Below are positions 11,757 through 23,400 of a stretch of DNA of 64,000 bases, piece by piece. Position 1 is the first letter of the stretch; each line of letters begins with the position of its first letter. Under the pieces are notes generated by a model. That model was not told the origin of the DNA. It searched no databases and saw only the letters and a program-made list of their open reading frames with translations. The DNA is from Triglochin maritima (Eukaryota > Streptophyta > Magnoliopsida > Alismatales > Juncaginaceae), in assembly GCA_963682175.1 (NCBI GenBank), contig OY821779.1:198501-262500 (forward strand). Direction: 5' to 3'. Both the position numbers and the translations under genes were made by a program.

Positions 11757-12544
11757 CGATGATAAACCCTAAAATCTCTCTCTCTCCCTCTCTCTATGTA
11801 TATATATATATATATCGGGTTAGGGTTACTGGGCAGGAAGATTTTAGGAATAGAAATTTCGTATTGGGGTCGGTCGGGTCCTTTCGTTGACTGACGACGG
11901 ACTGACTTAGTTAGGGTTTCCTGCTCAATTTTCATTACTTTTTTTTGCTTACATTGATCGGTCCGGTTCGATTCGGTTCAATTCTATCGTGTTAAAATTG
12001 TTCATCAGTTGAGGTCTTTAGCTGAGTGACTGGCTTTCCTATTCAATTTTCAATACTATTTTTTTCACCCAAACAAAAAAAACAATATTGATAGATAAGG
12101 TATGAATATGATAACAAGTTTGTCAAGAGGAAAAGGTTCCTTTTCTAATTAGTGTGGGTTTAATTTCTATGTGGTGATATGGTCTTAAACTCTACCAAAC
12201 ACCCCTTGTGTTTTTAAAACTATTTTTTTACATAACTTTATTTTGACATGAAACCACATTTAGTTGTGCGTACCACGACATTCTTGGCTTTGTCTACCAC
12301 ACTTTCCTTCTTTATCCCCTAGATTTGTAGCTATTGATCACCGTTAACGAATGTCGACAATGTCATCCTACATACACCTTGTAAATCCTAATTGGTATAA
12401 GCACCAGATGAATGTGAGTAAGATGCGAATTTGAGTTCTACTTCCGGGATAACTCATGATTAGGGTGATGCATGCAAATATGCAATTTATCTTATAATTA
12501 AAATGAATCTGTTAGATCCAAGCCCTAAGCTTAGTGCTAACCTT
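11757..12544. other. Upstream region of the Rho-N gene, no other gene
   Basis: Contains a CT/GA stretch (about 11773-11795) and a short TA run (11797-11816) immediately upstream of the minus-strand start. These are probably leader or core promoter of the Rho-N gene. Beyond about 11940 the sequence is AT-rich with nothing recognised. Confidence 0.4.
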
Positions 12545-12955
12545 GATTAGTGGGTGTTTAGGGTGATGTGATGGGGTTTGACTTAGAGGGTACGGAGGAG
12601 GTGTGGTTGGAGGGATGAAAGGCACGGTGGAAGAGTATGGGTGACGTGATAGGTGGGTGTAAGTTTTGCTATATAAGAAACACAACCATCTTCATCACTC
12701 CCTTTCTCTCCCTTTCTCACGTCTCTCTCAGTTCCACAACCGCCAACGACTGGAAGAAGTGCGACCGGAGGCGCGAGGAGGCTCGGTGGTGGAAGCAATT
12801 CACGACGCGACGAGGTGTTCGTGTGTGACTCTGAGGCGGGACAATGTTGAGGCGGATCGCGAGAGGTATTTCAAGTTCAATAAAGTTGCTCACACGATTT
12901 GTGTGAGGGTCGTGGGCGTCGTCGGTGACCATGGACAGACAGTGCCTGTCCTGAA

Positions 12956-13497
12956 CGGTCGACCAAATTCTTTTAACGGTCGACCAATTGTAGCGTTTTC
13001 TCCAGATCATGTCCTTCACCGGTCGAACGATGTCTATCAGCGATCGACCGGTTGTGTATAATTGTTGGGCAAGGGGAGACTCTAATATTTTCGGTTGAAC
13101 GGGGCATCTTTGTCGTTCGACTGTTGCCTTGTCATTTTGGTTTGGACTGAGCGTTGACCATCTAAATGGTCGACCGTCCTTGACTCTCGTCCGACTGTTG
13201 ACTTAAGTGAACTTAATATTGGTTTGATTGGTTCGTACCTTGGTTCGACCGATGACTACTTTGAGAAAACATAGGAAGTCCCTGTTATTTTTGGTCGACC
13301 GAAATCCCATAGTCGTTTGACCGTTGGGACATATATTTTAATATTATTTTGGCATAGACCATCTAAACGATCGACCGTTAGTGACCTTTTGCTCGACTAT
13401 TTGTGCATGTTTGGTTCGACCGTTGAGTTTTGTAGTTCGACCTTTCTCTCTGATTTAAGGGCAACGGTCAACCACTTTGCCTATTTTGGTCGACCGT
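12956..13497. repeat. Array of paired quasi-palindromes GGTCGACC
   Basis: Central TCGA or variant cores start at 12958/12979, 13022/13043, 13095/13117, 13170/13190, 13245, 13295/13317, 13371/13393, 13416/13437 and 13468/13490. Within pairs the spacing is 20-22 bp. Pairs recur mostly every 50-76 bp. Sequence between dyads is not obviously repeated. Some dyads are decayed (GGTTGAAC, CCGACT). Confidence 0.8.
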
Positions 13498-13974
13498 TGG
13501 TGCCTAGTAATGTTTTCATGTTTTCCGCATTATGTCACTCTTGTCCACGAAAACTGGTGTCCTCGCCTCGTGTGTGTGTTGGGAGGTGACGGTGGGTGCG
13601 ATAATCGCGCCAACCCAGGGACTCACAAGTGGAAAGGTGTGGATACTTGATGTTCGTGCTTGTGGCATTCGTTTCATTTACATTAACCCCACCCTATGTA
13701 GTAGCTTGTGGGATCACAGATCCCAATGCTTTTGAGTGGTCACACAATTTCCGTTGGGTGAAGTGACTACCAGCCTTGATGACGACGGAGGTCACTGCCC
13801 TGGTTTTATAGCGACGAAGTTGGTGTTTGCTCGTGAGAGCAATGAGTCAGCATCACTCTTGTAGTCTGTGGGATTGTGGATCCTGATGCATTGCATGGTA
13901 CTCGACTTCATGGAGCAGGAAGCCCGCCCGGGCATTGGCTGGTGGAGGGGGTAGTACAACTTGTGTGAGCAACC

Positions 13975-14112
13975 CTTGTTACAGCTTGTAGGAGTATTTC
14001 TGGGAGTACAACTTGTGTGAGCATTTCCAGAAGTACAGCTTGTGTGAGCGTTTGATGATTACAACTTATGTGAGCATTACCAGGAGTACAACTTGTGTGA
14101 TGTGAGCGCCTG
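13975..14112. repeat. Minisatellite of TACAACTTGTGTGAGC units
   Basis: About five to six degenerate units of 24-32 bp sharing AGTACAACTTGTGTGAGC. The matching position of copy 2 of the repeat family (about 50227-50360) has a different but similar-looking minisatellite (GATGTTGTGTCGGACG). Confidence 0.7.
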
Positions 14113-14690
14113 GAGATCAAATATGTATCTATTTACGCGGAAGTACGCGTGATCCTCACTGAACCCTCATGATTAGTATAGTTGTGAGTAGGGGTGTGCC
14201 GCGTACTCTCTGTAAGACCTTGTATGTCTGCAGTAGGTTTCCTCGGGAAACTCGATATTGTTGTTGGAAAGACGAATGTCCTTTGGTATCTTGAAGAGGG
14301 AATGTTTATGTTGCACTCTTGTATGTCGTCGTCACTAGTATGATAAGTTCATGGTATTGTAGTTGCACATGCATGTAGGTGGACTTGGTATACGGGATTT
14401 CATTATGGAAACTCAAACAATATTGTCCCATTTGCATTACAGAACAACAGTAGGTGTCGGATGTGTGACGACTGAGGACGGGAGCACTTTGGTATCGAAT
14501 CCTCTAGTTTTTTCCTAGATTGTATGATTACTGTATTTATACATTCTCGTACTCAAATGTAATCATACCTTTTGAAAACTTCTATGTATTGATGCACCAT
14601 ATATTTTGGTATTTGTATGAGTAATGTCTCAACTCTTGATGGTCTTTATCCTTGTGATTCTTCATTATAAATTTTTACATTTTTGTTGTT

Positions 14691-14878
14691 TGGGGATATT
14701 GCGGAATCCATGTTAGGCTAGTAGTGGAAAATGAAGAATTCCCTTGACTTGTTTATACCATATTTCTTGTACTTTTGATTACCATTGTCAACAGAGTTGG
14801 CGATGCTGATAGTGTCATTGCTTGCATCAACTTGTTTCAATGTGATTAGTGTATTTTCTAGAACACAATTGAGTGTGA

Positions 14879-14936
<58 letters not shown>

Positions 14937-15600
14937 TAATTTAAGGATTGAATTCCTTAATTTCATGATCTGAGACTCTAGGTTGGACTGACATCGGAAA
15001 ACAAACCCCATCGGTAAACAAACTTGTTGATGAAGAACAACTTAGATTATAAATCATTCATGATCATAGGATTAGAAAGGTGGAATCCATTGGATGAATG
15101 CTCTTCGTCGTGAATTCGTGATAGTAGTACTTTATCTATGTTCGGATGTGACTGCCTGCCCTTTAACTTAACTTAAGTGGAGGAGGTTGTCCAACCAGTG
15201 GCGTTCTCTTCTCTGTATTGAATGTTAGAACAAATACATATCAACATCAACTTTAGGTAATGAGAATAAAAGAAAAATGGGTCATGTAACAACCAATTGG
15301 ATTGGAATGGTGGACCGAAGAAGAAGTCATGGATGGCACAACGTACATTATATAAATAGTTACTTCCAATCGTTACTTCCTTCCATAATACCATTAGCCC
15401 AGGTCAGGTGTGTACAAATCTTGTTTGTTCTGCTGTCTCTAGTTTTTTGAGTTTAAATTAATTTCATTTTGAGCATAGTTAAGGGGAAATTGTAATTTAC
15501 CACCCCGAGCAAACTTTGACCTGCCAATGAGAGAACGTTGACTGACCTCTAAATAATGTGCGGGGAAAAAGTGCAAAAAAATGGCTAAACAAACAAAATG
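14691..15600. other. Intergenic with a long TA microsatellite
   Basis: An uninterrupted TA run occupies about 14879-14934. The rest is AT-rich. A minus-strand ORF (15173-15394) has no recognisable similarity, so I do not call it a gene. Confidence 0.6.
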
Positions 15601-15603
15601 GTG

Positions 15604-16580
15604 TATATATAAAAAAATCCTTTTTCAAATCCAAATCCAAACCCTAGAACACCAAACCCCACCCCGACGTGCTTCCGGGGCGGCGATCTGCGCGGTGCCA
15701 CTGCAGATCCTCGGGGTCGACCTCTTCTCCTCAGAATCCTAGCTTCATTGCAAATAATCGAGTCTTTTCGGTGTTTTTTTTATGGTATTGTGGAGTGTTG
15801 GTGTTTTCGTCGGGTTTTGGGGGTAAAGGTGTCACCTTTCGGTCAATCTGGTGTTTTTGTGAGGGTTTTCCTGTTTTCTTTTGTTGGATAGATAAATCAA
15901 ACTTCCCATTGATGCTCTTTTTGAGTTTTTTTTTTGTTTGCTATAAGTTCCGGTTTTAGTGCTGTGTTTTGACAGCTGGTGTGTGGGTTTAACTTCTCCG
16001 CAATGTATTTTTGGAGTCTAATTGTAGTTTTTTGAGTTTAGTGTTGAAGAAATCGACTTCTAACCTTGCAATTGTGTGTATGTGGGTCGCTAAATATCAG
16101 CGAATTGCTTAGATCTGTGTTGTTTGTGCGATCTGATCAAATTAATCTGTCGGAAAACAGATATTTTTTCTGTGGAGTTACTAATCATAGCTTTCTTTAA
16201 GCTACCTTAAAATCTGAGTTCCACATTTCATAGCGAATTTGTGATAGGGCTAAGCCGAAAGATTTTTGTCAGTCATCGCTCTTCTAGTTATTGTTTCTGG
16301 ATAGTATGCTCCAACACTCTGGGGCTTTTAGTTTCATTTTCTTCCTGAAGTTCTTTGTGATAGAATTTCTCTTCTTTCCTTGCTGTGGTACAAATCATTT
16401 TCATTACTGTGGAGGAAACTTATCACAGTTCTTGTTTTAACTTGTGGAGGTTTTTTTTGTCATCCACCCTTTGTGATGTCTGATGCTTGTTTTGACTTTT
16501 GACTGATCAAAATTTTTAACAGATGAAAAGGTTTGTTATCTTCATCTGAGGATATTGTAGTAGCCCGCAAGAAGCATCAG
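15604..16580 (+). promoter_or_regulatory. Promoter and spliced leader of the shaggy-like kinase, with a uORF
   Basis: A TATATATAAAA box starts at 15604, followed by AACCCTAGA (telo-box-like) near 15640. The leader probably contains an intron that ends at the acceptor TTTTTAACAG (about 16521). In the leader's last exon an ATG at 16523 opens an 8-codon frame (MKRFVIFI) ending TGA at 16547-16549, 31 nt before the main ATG. The exact start of transcription and the intron donor are not fixed by what I can see. Confidence 0.5.
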
Positions 16581-19500
16581 ATGGCTTCCTTGAGTGTGGC
16601 GCCAGCCTCTAGGTCTAGGAATCAAAGAGATGTTGGTACTTTAGAAGATACACTACCAGAGGAAATGAATGAGATGAAAATAAGGGATGATAAGGTAGTT
16701 TTCTGGTTCCTTACCACCATCGTTGTCCGTTGAGGAGTCCAACACAAGATAATATGTTTAGATGTGAGTTGGAAGGTAATGAATTTATAACTTGTTTCTC
16801 TAGGAAATGGAACCACCTGTTGTTGATGGAAATGGCGCTGAGACTGGTCATATAATTGTGACAACCATTGGAGGCAGAAATGGCCAGTCAAAGCAGGTAA
16901 AGTGTTTATCTGATATTTTTTCTTCAGTATTGAAACCACTTTCTGAAATCTATAATCTCAAACATTTGTCATTGCATTGTGCACTGAATTGTTTTGGTCA
17001 GCAAATGAGATCAGTTGTTTTGATTGCTGCAGACTGTTAGCTACATGGCAGAACGTGTTGTGGGCCAAGGGTCATTTGGAATTGTGTTCCAGGTAAGCAA
17101 CCTTTTAAGTGACAAATGTTTGAATGTCAAAATGACTTTTTTGTGCTGACTATTTCATTTCACTATTTGTTTGTCATGGGTTCATCCGATCATTCTGTTG
17201 CAGGCAAAGTGTCTTGAGACTGGTGAATCTGTAGCCATTAAGAAAGTTCTTCAAGACAAAAGGTACAAGAATCGAGAGTTGCAAACAATGCGCCTCCTTG
17301 ACCATCCCAATGTTGTTTCCTTGAAGCACTGTTTCTTTTCAACAACTGAGAAGGACGAGTTATATCTAAATCTTGTACTTGAGTATGTTCCTGAGACTCT
17401 TCATCGCGTGATCAAACATTACAACAAGATGAATCAGCGCATTCCGATGATATATGTGAAGCTTTACACTTATCAGGTGAGAGTATCTGTAGAAATTCCG
17501 ACACCTTTTACTTTCACCCGAATTGTATTTCCTGTACCATTAATATTGTCTGAAATACCAACCAATTTCAATCATATTCTTTCTAATTATGCCCTCTAGT
17601 TAAAGTTTAACTTACAAATTATATCAGCTTTTAACCATAAAGCTAGAGTCAAATTTAGCTTTATGGTATTATAAAAAATGATAATATTCTCATAGAAGAG
17701 CAAAGATATTTGATATGGATTCATGATCGAAATGGTGGTTGCAAAAAATTATGAAATCACAACACGAAATATTTTTGTATAAGAAGAGCATCGGTTTTCG
17801 CAAATTGAAACATCATGTTTGGAAAATGTCTCAAATTCTATATTCAATGAATTACATAACCACCTGTACCATTAAATTATGATATTCTTTCCTTAATATC
17901 AACTTACTTATAGTATGCAAAAGACGTTATATTGTTCAAAGAGACGTTTGGTTCTGGTTCTATATTTATCAAGGGAAGAAACATGATTTATTCGTGTATA
18001 TCTTAACCTTGCTTCATTGCTTTTACCTCCTGAATGAGGTTCTGCTCTGATCCATTCAATGTTCACAGATCTGCAGAGCTTTGGCTTATACACATAACAG
18101 CATTGGGGTCTGCCATCGGGATATCAAACCTCAAAATCTTCTGGTATGTGTATACATGCGTAGGATGGTTGATTGTTTAGTACGGTGAAAGTTATGAAGT
18201 TTATAGACTTCAAAAGTTATTTTTTTATTTGGTGAAAATTATGAAGTTTATAACCTAAATAAGTTATTTTAAGTCCATCTACATACTTGTTGATCTCAAC
18301 AGTGCTACATTTTTCCTTTCACTAACCCAATTAGATTGTGTTTACTTTATTCTATCTTTGTGTTGATAGATCTTGATATTTGCATCATGGAACAGGTGAA
18401 TCCACACAGTCACCAGCTGAAGCTGTGTGATTTTGGAAGTGCCAAAGTCTTGGTACGGGCTATCTTTTGAACAAACATATTGATCTGTATCCTATTATTA
18501 TGAGGTTACTTAATGAGCTCTTGTGTGACCATCAGGTCAAGGGGGAGCCAAACATATCATATATATGTTCGAGGTATTATAGGGCCCCAGAGCTTATATT
18601 TGGTGCTACTGAGTACACCACAGCAATCGACGTCTGGTCCGCTGGCTGTGTGTTTGCTGAACTACTTCTTGGACAGGTGGGTAACTCTCTCATGACTCAC
18701 TGATTTTTCATCTATTGCTGCTAGATTTCTCAAATCAGCCTGGACAAAATTGTTAACTATACACCATTGCCTCTTATTCAGCCACTTTTTCCAGGCGAAA
18801 GTGGAGTTGATCAGCTTGTTGAAATTATCAAGGTGACATTCTTTGTCTTATCTGTTCATATATTTATTGTCAAAAGAAACTTCGAAGTTTGTAACAAAAG
18901 AATGCAAAAAACAAATGACGCAGGTGGCATTTAGACCAATCTAACTTTGTCATCCTTCAGGTTCTAGGGACACCAACAAGGGAAGAAATCAAATGTATGA
19001 ATCCTAACTACACAGAGTTCAAATTCCCACAAATTAAAGCTCACCCATGGCACAAGGTATGATGATCCTACAGTATGATTTTATTTCATCCCAATTCCCA
19101 AGTCGGTTGTTCACATTACTCTTTTATCAGATCTTCCACAAGCGTACACCACCTGAGGCTGTTGACTTAGTCTCGAGGCTTCTGCAGTACTCACCAAGCC
19201 TTAGGTCCACTGCTGTAAGTGTGATATCTTGAATGCACAGCATGTTAATAAGTTCTATGCAATTTCTATTACAAAGTCGGACTTGTGATAGCATTATGAT
19301 GTTTCTCATATTGCAGTTGGAGGCATTAATTCATCCTTTCTTCGATGAACTCCGAGATCCAAACACTAAGCTGCCAAACGGGAGACACCTGCCTCCACTT
19401 TTCAACTTCAAGCCCCATGGTATTTTTATTTTGTCTTCTGATAACCTTTAAATAGACCATCTCAAAAGATAAATGCTTACTTATGGGTTTAACTAATAAA

Positions 19501-19586
19501 CAGAGCTGAAGGGTGTGCCACAGGAGACCTTGGTGAAGTTGATACCTGAACATGCAAGAAAGCAATGTGCAATTCTTGGTTTGTGA
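16581..19586 (+). CDS. GSK3/shaggy-related protein kinase, subgroup I type, 12 coding segments
   Basis: Predicted 409-aa Ser/Thr kinase, an intact plant GSK3 (ASK alpha/gamma/epsilon-like). Exons: 16581-16694, 16804-16896, 17033-17092, 17204-17476, 18069-18143, 18396-18452, 18536-18676, 18782-18832, 18961-19056, 19131-19214, 19317-19419, 19504-19586; all junctions are GT-AG and in frame. N-terminal [15 protein letters not shown] and [16 protein letters not shown] are plant GSK3 signatures. Catalytic residues: Lys102 (VAIKK), Asp198 (HRDIKPQN), Asp217 (CDFGSAK). Activation-loop Tyr233 sits in [10 protein letters not shown]. The TREE motif, known to affect BIN2 stability, is at 294-297. Family members act in brassinosteroid, stress and developmental signalling. 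The C-terminus [11 protein letters not shown] is typical. The gene ends convergent to the DRM3-like gene. Confidence 0.95.
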
Positions 19587-19840
19587 TTCGTTTCTTCTAC
19601 AGGAGGTGCTGAGTGAATTTTAGTTTTGGGGGACGCCTTTATGTAAAGTTCCACGGCTTACCGTTGTATGCGTTATTGTGTGTACTTGTCACCCTCTTAA
19701 GTTTCTCCATATGTTCACTGGCTAGCTTGTTCTGTAAAGTAGAGTGGGGATCAACTTATGTCATCCTCGATTTGGTTATGTTATCCTCTCCTAAAACGAA
19801 CTGTTGGATAATGTGTTGCTCTTTTTTATCATTCTAGTTC

Positions 19841-19999
19841 TTTGGATGGGTTTATCACCTGAAAAGGCTGGGTATCAGCACCAATATTATTTTTATCAGT
19901 TATTTTCCCTCTAACATTTCTTTGGATGGGATTATCACCTGAAAAGGCTGGGTATCAGCACCAATATTATTTTTATCAGTTATTTTCCCTCTAACATTT
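19841..19999. repeat. 80-bp tandem duplication in the kinase 3' region
   Basis: Two copies of a 79-bp block beginning TTTGGATGGG (19841-19919 and 19921-19999) differ at one position (T versus A at the 11th base). The near identity indicates a recent duplication. The remaining sequence to 20482 is the convergent 3' region of the kinase and DRM3-like genes, with no other gene. Confidence 0.9.
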
Positions 20000-20482
20000 G
20001 AGTACTTTTTTGTTGTTGCACAGAATCCCCTTTGACAACATTATGTGCATTTGATCATATGCTAAGAATTTGATATGATACTTTGGCATTGTTTCACAAC
20101 CTCTGCAGTTCGACTGAAAGAATTGGTATTCTATCTTTACTAACGTCAAAGTCCTGGTGTTTTATCTTGGTAAGGATACTTGATTTTTTTGATAATGGTA
20201 GGATTTGTAACAAGATACTTGTCCCTATCGTTCTTTTCCCCTGCAATTCAAGAGTTTTAAGAAGGTGATTTTCTAAACACAAGATCAAAACTGCCTCCTA
20301 CTGTATTTCATATAAGTCAGTCAAGAGGTAGCAACTTCGTAACCACAGATACAGAAAGCAGAGATGCCAATGACTGTTAATTAGGTTCAAATGGCAATGC
20401 AAACAGTTTTAGGCCTAACAAAATCATATATATGTCCAAAAAATCATTCTTCTCTTCACCTCTGCGAGTTTGCTGCGTGATA

Positions 20483-23400
20483 TCATGTGTCCCTTGACAT
20501 TATGCCTCTTACTCGTTGAAATACTCTAACAAACTGATAGAAAAGACTCATATCTATTTCTACTTCTGAGCTAACTTGATCTTTGCTGGAAGACAAAGGG
20601 CTTCCAGCGATGACCAAATCAAACCCACCAAACTCCTCCATTAAATTCTCGATCTTCAGACTAGTTAGTTTTTTGATGCCTTCGACCTGCCTCAAAGCAC
20701 CACATTGTCCAGTACTTTGCCACCACTTCTTCAAAATGTTCCTACTTACTTCAGATTCTTCCACCGACACGACACATTGAAGATGGACTCCTAACCTTGA
20801 AATCGCAACTTCCGCGCCGCCGATTCCGCTAAAAATAGATAAGATCCTCAATCCTCGAGTATACAAACACTTCAATCCAGAAAGATGGTATCCAAGCAAA
20901 TCTGTCTGGAAGGAGTACTTAAGCATCTTAAGTCTGTCTGCATCACTCAATCCTGACATCTGAGTATGATTTGCTGGGTAGCCCAATATGAGTTCCACGA
21001 CTTCTGGCTTGATGCAATCCAGTTTGTTTTCTCCAACCCATATCAGGTTGAATGCGTTGCATTTATGGACAATATCAGCTTGCTGTTTCTTCGTCACAGA
21101 TTGGTCCAACTTCCTTTCTAGTTGCGCACAAAGACCAGGAACACCCGCATTATCAGTAGCAATACAGCTCAACAGTTTCCTCATATCCCACGATGGCCAC
21201 CATTTCTCAGTGTGAGGCAACACATCTTTGATAGTCAAAGGAGATCTGGGAAGAACATGGAACCTGTTTTCGGTAGGAAGATTGTGAAGAGATCCTTCTT
21301 TTCTTACGAGGGCTGAAAAAAACTGTGAGTTTAAATACTCTGGCTCAATGCAGTAAAGAAACTGAGATAACTTTGACCAAGTTTCCTGAGAAATTTCACA
21401 GACGTTGCTGTAGCAAAAGTAAGGTGGTTTTGATGGATATCTGCAACAATCCCTGTTGTTCTGAAGCTCTCTTTGCTCAGGCAGTTTTGCTCGGCAATGT
21501 GCTTTTTTGGCAATATCTTCAGATATTTTGCTAGGAGTCCAATACGAAGATGTTTCCGGCTCAGATAATCTTTTTGCCTCTTTCAGGTTTTCGATGAAAG
21601 ATGTTTTTCGGCTTCGAGATAATAACTTCGCCTTTTTCAGTATTATGTCCCTCGATTCAGGCGGAATACCGTCCAAAATTGTTCTCTTAGTTTCACGAAC
21701 TACAGTTTCACCAGAAGCATGTTTTTTTGCTGGACTTTCCATAGGAGGTTCCATGCTGCTTGATTGATTTGGAATTTCTGCAGAACAGTTGCCTCTGACT
21801 GTTGCTGGGTTCTGGTGAAAGAAACACCAATCTCAAATTGTAAGATACAATCTCTTGGAATGATCAAATAATCAGGGCACTAGTTATCACCCTTCAATTA
21901 AGACCAGAAACTGTCATTTTAAGATGATTGGAATAGGAAGGACTTCCTTGTTAATGCATAGAACAAGGATCCAAATATGATTGAATTATAATTTGTTATT
22001 GGAATATGATATGGAATTAGGATTGTAAATGGGCAGTTCGTGGGTGGTTATAGGGCTTACCCGCGACCCTACCCACCTAATTAAACGGTTCGCGTTTCGG
22101 TTAGAAACTCATTTATTTTTACCTCTACCCATGACCCTACCAGTTTAATTTAATTAAACGGTTTTGAACGGTTAAACGATTATATGGTTAAAACTTAATG
22201 GCTACTAAAATTGAAATAAGAATTGGTTAAATGGAAAAAAAACCAGTCAAATTTGTTAAAAACATCAAACATCCATAAATTATAATCAAAACCTCCAAAA
22301 ATCCATAATCTAAACATCCACAAATTCATATAAAACAACATCAAACATCCACACATAATGACAATAGTAATACAAAAATATATATGTATATAGTATATAT
22401 AACAAAATATTATATATATTCATTATGTTTCGCGGTTAAATGGACGGGTTAACTCATGGAACCTTATCCATCCATTTATTAGACGGTTATGATTTTCACA
22501 ACCCTTATCCATCAATTTATTAAACGATTATGATTTTTACAACTTGTGACTCTATCCATCGGTTCGGTTAGGACGGTTAAACGGTTTTGACCCTACCCAT
22601 TTACAACCTTATATGGAATAGTATTCATTTTTTGGCCGAAACAAAACCGAATAACTTATCGTGTCATCTTTCTTAAGGGAAAAAATATCATACATGGATT
22701 ATAATATCACTAGAGCTCCCGAAAGTTGTCTATTTGAAGTGTACATGGGTTTTCCTTTGGCTTCATGTGAATTGCAAGTAAAGGGATACGTAAGATTATT
22801 TAATTTGGCATGATTGATGAAATTATAGCAACTATTATCATTTACTCCGCTAACACATACAGAGTTACTCATACAAATGAATTCCTCATTCTTTCATCAA
22901 AAACATAGTTAGGCCTTGATTGTTCTAGAATACCTTTTAAAGGACACAACTCAAACAATGTTTAACAGAATTTATCATAGGGAATATAACCACGGAATAT
23001 CAGGAAGTAGCACACAAAAAGATAAAGCAAATAAAGGGTGTGCTCCCTTTGAACCAAATTGTATTTCCAGCTAGTTCTAAATTTCTAATAATAAAATGAT
23101 AAAAACATGACATATTTCAATAACAAATCGCAGGTTTTTGGATTTTCATGGCACTTAGAACAATATGCATATTCAAAAATAGATTTCTAGAGAATGACCG
23201 TGTTTTCTTGGACAGATTCTTTTGCGATCCTACTTGCCAAAATTGAATCAGTAAGTTCAACTATCGGGACATCTAAACCTGAAAATTTCAAAAGATTTTT
23301 AAAATCATCAGTCTCATAAACTAAAGAAGCAAATTATACGTGCTACATCCACATGGTTTAGAAGCATATGAAAAATTAGACAATGGTTCACTTGAAGATG

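Larger units (their letters stand above)
12545..14690 (+). mobile_element. Non-coding dispersed repeat with GGTCGACC dyad array, copy 1
   Basis: About 2.1 kb related to the copy at 49300-51000. In order: a TATATAAG box (12671-12678) and CT-rich leader; a 540-bp array of at least 17 dyads of the form GGTCGACC and variants (12956-13497); a block shared with copy 2 (AGGTGACGG, CCCAGGGA, GTGTGGA); a minisatellite (about 13975-14110); a conserved tail with the TAGTATGATA and TTCATGGTATTG words. The tail ends in an A/T-rich transcript-end-like region. No protein family is recognisable in any frame, and no primer-binding site was found. The class is unknown; it could be an LTR or a non-autonomous transcribed unit. 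Boundaries are approximate. Confidence 0.55.

Noticed and set aside
12666..13061. ORFs reading through the dyad array
   Set aside because: Frames contain repeated NGRP-like words only because of the GGTCGACC repeats; copy 2 does not preserve any of these frames.
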